49,415 bases of DNA from Phenylobacterium sp. (lineage in GTDB: Bacteria > Pseudomonadota > Alphaproteobacteria > Caulobacterales > Caulobacteraceae): the NCBI RefSeq assembly GCF_030693625.1, contig NZ_JAUYAF010000045.1, positions 1 to 49,415 of the forward strand, given 5' to 3'. A model generated the notes under the pieces. It was not told where the DNA came from, ran no database searches, and worked only from the letters and a program-made list of their open reading frames with translations. Positions within the stretch are counted from its first letter, which is position 1. Every line of letters begins with the position of its first letter. This document shows positions 42,992-49,415 of the stretch, one piece after another. Both the position numbers and the translations under genes were made by a program.

Positions 42992-45343
42992 TCACGGCGC
43001 AGGTGTGAGCGAGATCACGGTTTCCGTCGCCGCCTCCACCGCCTTGCGCGAATAGGCCAGCGGCACGTACTCGCCCTTCACCCATTTCGGAAACAGGTCG
43101 CGATAGTGCGGGCTCTCGGGGTTTCCCGACTGGCCGGGCGTATTGATGGCCATGCTGTTGTCCCAGGCGCCGACGTCCAGGACCATGCGGAACGAGGCGC
43201 CGGCCACCACCCGGAAGTCATCCGGCCGCCAGCTGGCCGCCATCGGCGAGAGGCTGGTTCCGCCCATCGGCGTCGGTCCCGCCGCCAGCAGGGGCCTGGT
43301 GGCGGCGTCGGCCAGCGGGGTCAGGGCGTGTTCAAGTCGCGCATGATGCAGCCGGCCCCAGGCCCAGGTCCTAGGGTCAGGCCCGAGGCGCGCGGCGACC
43401 TCGTCAAAGGCGGCGATCAGGCTGGTCTTCAGCACCCCGTCGCGGGCGTCGGCGGGCAAGGTGGCGTCGGGGTGGTCCAGCAGGTGCATGACGGCGGCCA
43501 GGTCGCCATTGCCGATGACCCCGTGCACGGACGCGGGCGTCGCGGCGGCGACCACGGTCCGGCCCAGGTGCTTGCCGGTCCAGACCTCGAACAGGGCCGC
43601 CCCGGCGCTGCCCTCCGAGGTGCGGTGATCCCAGCCGCGCAGCAGGGCCAGGGCGGCGGCCAGCTTCGGGTCATCGGTCTTCAGCGGCGCCAGCACGGCG
43701 ATCAGCCGCCGCGCGGTGATGTCATAGGGATCGGTCTGCAGGGCCATGGCGTCGGCCACGGTCAGCTTGCCCTTGGCGGCCAGCACCTCGTTCACCCGCA
43801 GGAATCGCGCGGCGTTGGACCATTCGAACCCCACCTTGCGCTGCGCCACCGGATAGTCGGCCGGCAGGTTCATCTGGTTGGCCGAGGCGAACCAGCCCTG
43901 TTTCGGATCGGCCACGCTGGGCAGTTCGTCTGGCTCGAGGAACCCCTTCCACTCATAGCGCCCGTCGCCCGGTACCGGCAGCAGACCGTCCCAGTTGGGC
44001 CGCGCCGGGACCATGCCGGCGGCCACCCAGCCGATGTGGCCCGAGGTGTCGGCATAGGCCTGGTTCTCGCTGGGCGCCCCCCAGCCGGCCAGGGCCGCCT
44101 TGAAGCTGGTCCAGTCCTGGGCCTGCATGTAGCCGGTGGAGCCGAAATAGGCCGAGGTCCCGGGCTGGCTCCAGACCGTGCGGATGGCGAAGGCCTTGCC
44201 CTCGGTGCTCTTCAGCACAGGCCCGTGGCGGGTGAAGCGCAGCTCCACGGAACGCGGCGCGGCCTCGCCCTTCACCGGGATGGCGTCCTGCACCACGCTC
44301 ATGGCCTCCCAGCCGTCGCCGTAGCGATAGCGGTCGCCCTGCGTCTCGTAGACGTAGAGGTCTTCCTGATCGACGGGGAAGATGGTCAGGCCAAAGGCGA
44401 TCTTGCCATTGTGGCCGATGGAGACACCGGGCAGCGCCGGCTCACCGGCCCCGATCACCGAGAACCCGGGCGCGTTCATGTGGACGATATAGCGCAGGCC
44501 CGGGGCGCCATGCTCCCGGTGCGGGTCGTTGGCCAGGATCGGCCGGCCCGTCGCCGTGCGCGATCCGGAGACCGTCCAGTTGTTCGACCCGATGGCCTCG
44601 GGCGGAATTTCCAGGGCGGCGCGCTGCTCCGGCAGCCCGCTGAACTTCACCCCCGAACCGGCCAGCTGGTAGTCGGCCAGGACATCGGCGGGGATGGCGC
44701 AGGGATCGAGACCTTCCGGGACCTTGGTGGTCCATTTGGGTTCGATGAAGCGATAGAGACGGGCGGCCGGCAGGCCCGCCTTGCAGGCGATCTGGGCGCG
44801 GCCGACCTCGTTGGGAACGTTGCGGGTCAGGCCGTGGCTGCGGATGCGCACCACGTCCTCCGGGCTCCAGCGGTCCGGGGCGGAGCCGGCGATCTTGAAC
44901 TCCAGCGGCAGGGGCCGCTTGCCCGCCGCGATCTCGTCCACGAAGGCGTTGACGCCCGCCACCCAGGCGGTGGTGTTGGCCTCCGCGCCGGGCCCATAGG
45001 CCGCCCATTCCTTGGTCATGTCGCCGCGATAGAGGAACAGGCGGGCCGCGCGGTCCTGGGCCACATAGGTGGGGCCGAAGTCCTTGGACAGCAGGCCCAA
45101 CCCCCGCTTGCGCCACAGGTCGATCTGCCACAGCCGGTCGCGGGCGACGTTGTAGCCCTGGAGGAAGAAGGCGTCGCGGACACTGCCGGCATAGATGTGC
45201 GCGATGCCCCAGGTGTCGACCCGGATCTCCGCCGGCGCCGCCAGGCCCGCGACGGCGCGGCTCTCCTGGGCGGGGGCGGCGAGCGCGGTCAGGCTGGAGC
45301 AGCTCAGCAAGGCCCCCAGAAGCGGGGCTGTGATCTTGGGCAT
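42992..45343 (-). CDS. Penicillin-acylase family (Ntn-hydrolase S45) enzyme
   Basis: 783 residues from the ATG at 45343 with GGAGGAAACCC upstream. The signal peptide (PLLGALLSCSSLTALA) exports it. The alpha-chain start RVDTWGIAHIYAGSVRDAFF and DRLWQIDLWRKRGLGLLS are typical. The self-cleaving junction is PPEAIGSNNWTVSGSRTATG, with the nucleophile Ser at about 253 and then PILANDPHRE. Further beta-chain landmarks are SIGHNGKIAFGLTIFPVDQE, then DLYVYE. It would mature into two chains in the periplasm and cleave an amide, for example an acyl-homoserine lactone, a beta-lactam side chain or another acylated amine. The substrate is unknown. It sits between the S4 and fdxA genes. Confidence 0.92.
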   Translation of the reverse strand: MPKITAPLLGALLSCSSLTALAAPAQESRAVAGLAAPAEIRVDTWGIAHIYAGSVRDAFFLQGYNVARDRLWQIDLWRKRGLGLLSKDFGPTYVAQDRAARLFLYRGDMTKEWAAYGPGAEANTTAWVAGVNAFVDEIAAGKRPLPLEFKIAGSAPDRWSPEDVVRIRSHGLTRNVPNEVGRAQIACKAGLPAARLYRFIEPKWTTKVPEGLDPCAIPADVLADYQLAGSGVKFSGLPEQRAALEIPPEAIGSNNWTVSGSRTATGRPILANDPHREHGAPGLRYIVHMNAPGFSVIGAGEPALPGVSIGHNGKIAFGLTIFPVDQEDLYVYETQGDRYRYGDGWEAMSVVQDAIPVKGEAAPRSVELRFTRHGPVLKSTEGKAFAIRTVWSQPGTSAYFGSTGYMQAQDWTSFKAALAGWGAPSENQAYADTSGHIGWVAAGMVPARPNWDGLLPVPGDGRYEWKGFLEPDELPSVADPKQGWFASANQMNLPADYPVAQRKVGFEWSNAARFLRVNEVLAAKGKLTVADAMALQTDPYDITARRLIAVLAPLKTDDPKLAAALALLRGWDHRTSEGSAGAALFEVWTGKHLGRTVVAAATPASVHGVIGNGDLAAVMHLLDHPDATLPADARDGVLKTSLIAAFDEVAARLGPDPRTWAWGRLHHARLEHALTPLADAATRPLLAAGPTPMGGTSLSPMAASWRPDDFRVVAGASFRMVLDVGAWDNSMAINTPGQSGNPESPHYRDLFPKWVKGEYVPLAYSRKAVEAATETVISLTPAP

Positions 45344-45460
45344 GGGTTTCCTCCGGGGCCGGAGGCTGAGGCTAGGGCAAGACGAGGAGAGATCGAAGAG
45401 GGTTCCTCCACAGGCGCGCGGGAAGCAGAGTGCGCCTCGGCCATTGATTTGGGGGAAGCC

Positions 45461-46183
45461 ATGAACAGCCACCGCATCTGGGCGGGCCTCACCGTCCTGA
45501 CCGGCCTCGCCACCGTGGCGATCACCGCGGCCTTCCAGATGCTGCCGCAGGTCGCCGCGGCGGGCGCGTGCTGGGCGCCGGGCAAGGTGGTGGACTTCGA
45601 GCTGGCCCGCACCCTCGAGCAGTCGCTGAAAGTGTTCACGCCGGAGGCCTGCCGCGTCCCCATCGTCACCGCGATGGACGCGGTGAACCACCTCGACGTG
45701 AAGGCCTATATTCCGGCCTACACCGCCTTCGCCGTCTGCGCGGCGATGTTCCTGGGCGGCGGCCTGCGCAAGCCCCTGGTGCTGCCTGCCATCGGCGTCG
45801 CCCTACTGGCCCTGGCCGCGGACTATGTTGAAACCTTCACCCTGCTCCAGATCACCTGCGACCTGGAGGGCTCGGCGCATCTGCTATTGCGCGCCAGCGA
45901 CGGCGCCTGGGTCAAGTTCGCGGCCTTGGCGCTGCACGCCTTCCTGCTGGCGCGGATCTGCATGGCGCCCGAGACCCGTCGGCCGATCCTGGCCATGCTG
46001 CTGCTCCTGCCCATGGTGGGCACGGCCTTCGCCGCCATCGACAACAGCCGCGCCGCCCTGATGACCTACGCCCTGGTCCTGAGCTGGACCCCCGTGCTGC
46101 TGGTGGCGGCGCGCGACTTGGTGCGGCGTTCGTTTTCCTCCCCCGTAAACAGGGGAGAAACGTCTCACCCTAGCGTCGAATAA
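45461..46183 (+). CDS. Polytopic membrane protein, unknown
   Basis: 240 residues from the ATG at 45461, preceded by GGGGGAAG. About six hydrophobic helices: GLTVLTGLATVAITAAFQML, AFAVCAAMFLGGGL, LVLPAIGVALLALAADYVET, VKFAALALHAFLLARI, ILAMLLLLPMVGTAFAAI and MTYALVLSWTPVLLVAA. An extracytoplasmic loop after helix 1 contains two Cys (GACWAPG, EACRVP). No domain recognised. It is transcribed divergently from the acylase and converges on the S4 gene, overlapping it by 19 bases. A very long open frame in this phase upstream (from 43106) is antisense to the acylase and is not coding. Confidence 0.8.
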   Translation: MNSHRIWAGLTVLTGLATVAITAAFQMLPQVAAAGACWAPGKVVDFELARTLEQSLKVFTPEACRVPIVTAMDAVNHLDVKAYIPAYTAFAVCAAMFLGGGLRKPLVLPAIGVALLALAADYVETFTLLQITCDLEGSAHLLLRASDGAWVKFAALALHAFLLARICMAPETRRPILAMLLLLPMVGTAFAAIDNSRAALMTYALVLSWTPVLLVAARDLVRRSFSSPVNRGETSHPSVE

Positions 46184-46436
46184 AGCCCCCGCGCCTCAGC
46201 GGGCGGCCCCCGGCGGTCCCCCAGCCCCTCAACCGCCACGGCGATCAGCTTGCCGCCGACCGCGAACACCAGCTGGTCGCCGACCTTCAGGGCCCGCGCG
46301 CACTTGTCGATGCGGGTCTCCGCGCCGGCGCGGGTCAGGCGAACCTTGCCCTCGTCCAGGAATTTGGCGGCCAGGGAGCGGGTCTTGAAGAACCGCGCCC
46401 GCCACAGCCAGACATCGGCGCGGCAACCCGTCTCGC

Positions 46437-46440
<4 letters not shown>
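46165..46440 (-). CDS. S4-domain RNA-binding protein (Hsp15-like)
   Basis: 91 residues. An S4 domain: RADVWLWRARFFKTRSLAAK, then FLDEGKVRLTRAGAETRIDK, ALKVGDQLVFAVGGKLIAVA. Hsp15-type proteins bind stalled 50S subunits and rescue them. The start overlaps the helicase stop (ATGA), so it is co-expressed with it. This helicase-S4 pair followed by fdxA-carD is the common Caulobacterales order, here interrupted by the acylase and the membrane protein. Confidence 0.92.
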
Positions 46441-48962
<2,522 letters not shown>

Positions 48963-49042
48963 GATCTCAAGTTGGGGTGGGAATCGACGCGCGGCAAGCG
49001 GCGCTGGAGGGACTGCGACACGAAAGCCGCCCTGGCCGCGAT

Positions 49043-49065
49043 CCTTCTCCCCTTGCGGGAGAAGG
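49043..49065. repeat. Hairpin CCTTCTCCC / GGGAGAAGG
   Basis: Nine-base perfect arms with a CTTGC loop. This word is a very common dispersed element in alphaproteobacterial genomes (recalled). It precedes the helicase on the other strand. Confidence 0.7.
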
Positions 49066-49175
49066 TGGCCCTGCGGAGCAGGGTCGGATGAGGGGTCGAA
49101 AGGTCTATCCGGCGAATTTCCCCAGCGCAGGCCGGCTCTCATCGTACCCGCTTGGGTCAGGACCACCGTTCGTGG

Positions 49176-49255
49176 GGTTCGTGAGGTTCGTGGTTCCATT
49201 CCTTCAGCAGCGACGCCGCAGGGCGGGAAAAGATTGTCCACGAACCTCACGAACC
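49176..49255. repeat. Perfect 18-bp inverted repeat of GGTTCGTG units
   Basis: GGTTCGTGAGGTTCGTGG (49176-49193) is exactly reverse-complementary to 49238-49255, with a 44-base loop. Each arm is itself two direct copies of GGTTCGTG. The long loop makes a terminator unlikely; a protein-binding or dispersed palindromic element is more probable. Confidence 0.8.
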
Positions 49256-49333
49256 AAGAGGGAGAGACGCGTTGAGCGGAGCGCGACCCCTTGTCTGTTG
49301 GGGTGGTGCTAGATTGTGGCTGTCTTCCGGGAC

Positions 49334-49363
49334 GTCCGCCTGGCGTTGGCGCGCCAGGCGGAC
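49334..49363. terminator. Possible terminator hairpin near the right edge
   Basis: GTCCGCCTGGCG (49334-49345) pairs perfectly with CGCCAGGCGGAC (49352-49363) over a six-base loop. No T-run is seen on the plus strand. It may belong to a gene beyond the right edge. Confidence 0.45.
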
Positions 49364-49415
49364 TGTCGGTGGAGGGACCGCTAACCCCTGAGCTATTGAG
49401 CTGAGGATGAGCAGG

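Larger units (their letters stand above)
48963..49415. other. Right-end intergenic region with several inverted repeats
   Basis: 453 bases upstream of the helicase with no convincing gene. It holds three separate hairpins (49043-49065, 49176-49255, 49334-49363), an unusual density. The helicase promoter should lie in the first 100 bases, but no clear consensus was found. Confidence 0.6.

Noticed and set aside
43106..46183. A 1025-codon open frame on the + strand
   Set aside because: Almost all of it is antisense to the penicillin-acylase gene and shows only GC-rich codon mirror composition. Only the last 240 codons (from 45461) have a ribosome site and membrane-protein character.

Overview
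The window is GC-rich alphaproteobacterial chromosome, most likely from a member of the Caulobacterales (Caulobacter, Phenylobacterium or a relative). I base this on the housekeeping block at the right end (SUV3-like helicase, S4 RNA-binding protein, FdxA, CarD), a large TonB-dependent receptor, several multi-PAS sensor kinases, an ECF/ChrR pair and a tRNA-Arg(CCT) with encoded CCA. The genus is inference, not proof.

Layout. (1) 1-10.4 kb is an insertion-sequence graveyard around a few cargo genes. It holds the 5' part of an IS5-type transposase, an intact TonB-dependent receptor, a decayed IS3 element, a 30-codon membrane ORF, an IS3 remnant fused in frame to a Gp49/RelE-like toxin remnant, an internally deleted IS21 element, an ABC1/UbiB kinase converging on an Hsp20 gene, a second decayed IS3 element, and the IS5 remnant it abuts. 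(2) 10.5-19.4 kb is regulatory: an XRE repressor, a sensor-kinase/response-regulator pair in which BOTH genes are broken (in-frame amber stop and frameshift), an IS6 insertion, and an apparently intact 1022-residue PAS/GAF hybrid kinase. (3) 20.0-35.1 kb is a 15-kb run of + strand genes. It starts with ECF sigma factor, ChrR-type anti-sigma, TonB-like membrane protein, DUF4331 protein and lipoprotein. A compact VirB type IV secretion operon follows (virB1-2-3-4-6-8-9-10-11). After it, coupled by overlapping stop and start codons, come HupE/UreJ, a small membrane protein, a DUF4198 protein and a zinc metallopeptidase. An IS6 element closes the run. (4) 36.0-49.4 kb is ordinary chromosome: tRNA-Arg, DctA-type transporter, a Cys-less LOV-like PAS protein, a soluble chemoreceptor, GST, alpha/beta hydrolase, CarD, FdxA, penicillin-acylase-family hydrolase, a membrane protein, the S4 protein and the helicase.

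How the genes work together. The VirB cluster has both ATPases (VirB4, VirB11), the core complex (VirB8, 9, 10), the inner-membrane channel parts (VirB3, VirB6), pilin (VirB2) and transglycosylase (VirB1). Gene overlaps leave no room for virB5 or virB7, and neither a VirD4 coupling protein nor a relaxase is present in the window. It therefore looks more like a dedicated or partner-dependent secretion machine than a self-contained conjugation system. The surrounding ECF/ChrR/DUF4331 and HupE/DUF4198 genes suggest an envelope-stress or metal-related exported system, but that link is inferred from gene order only.

The best candidate for something undescribed is this ECF-DUF4331-T4SS-HupE-DUF4198-peptidase island (20014-35147). 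It also shows a probable ATT start codon for virB2 and a virB1 signal peptide lying upstream of any usual start codon.
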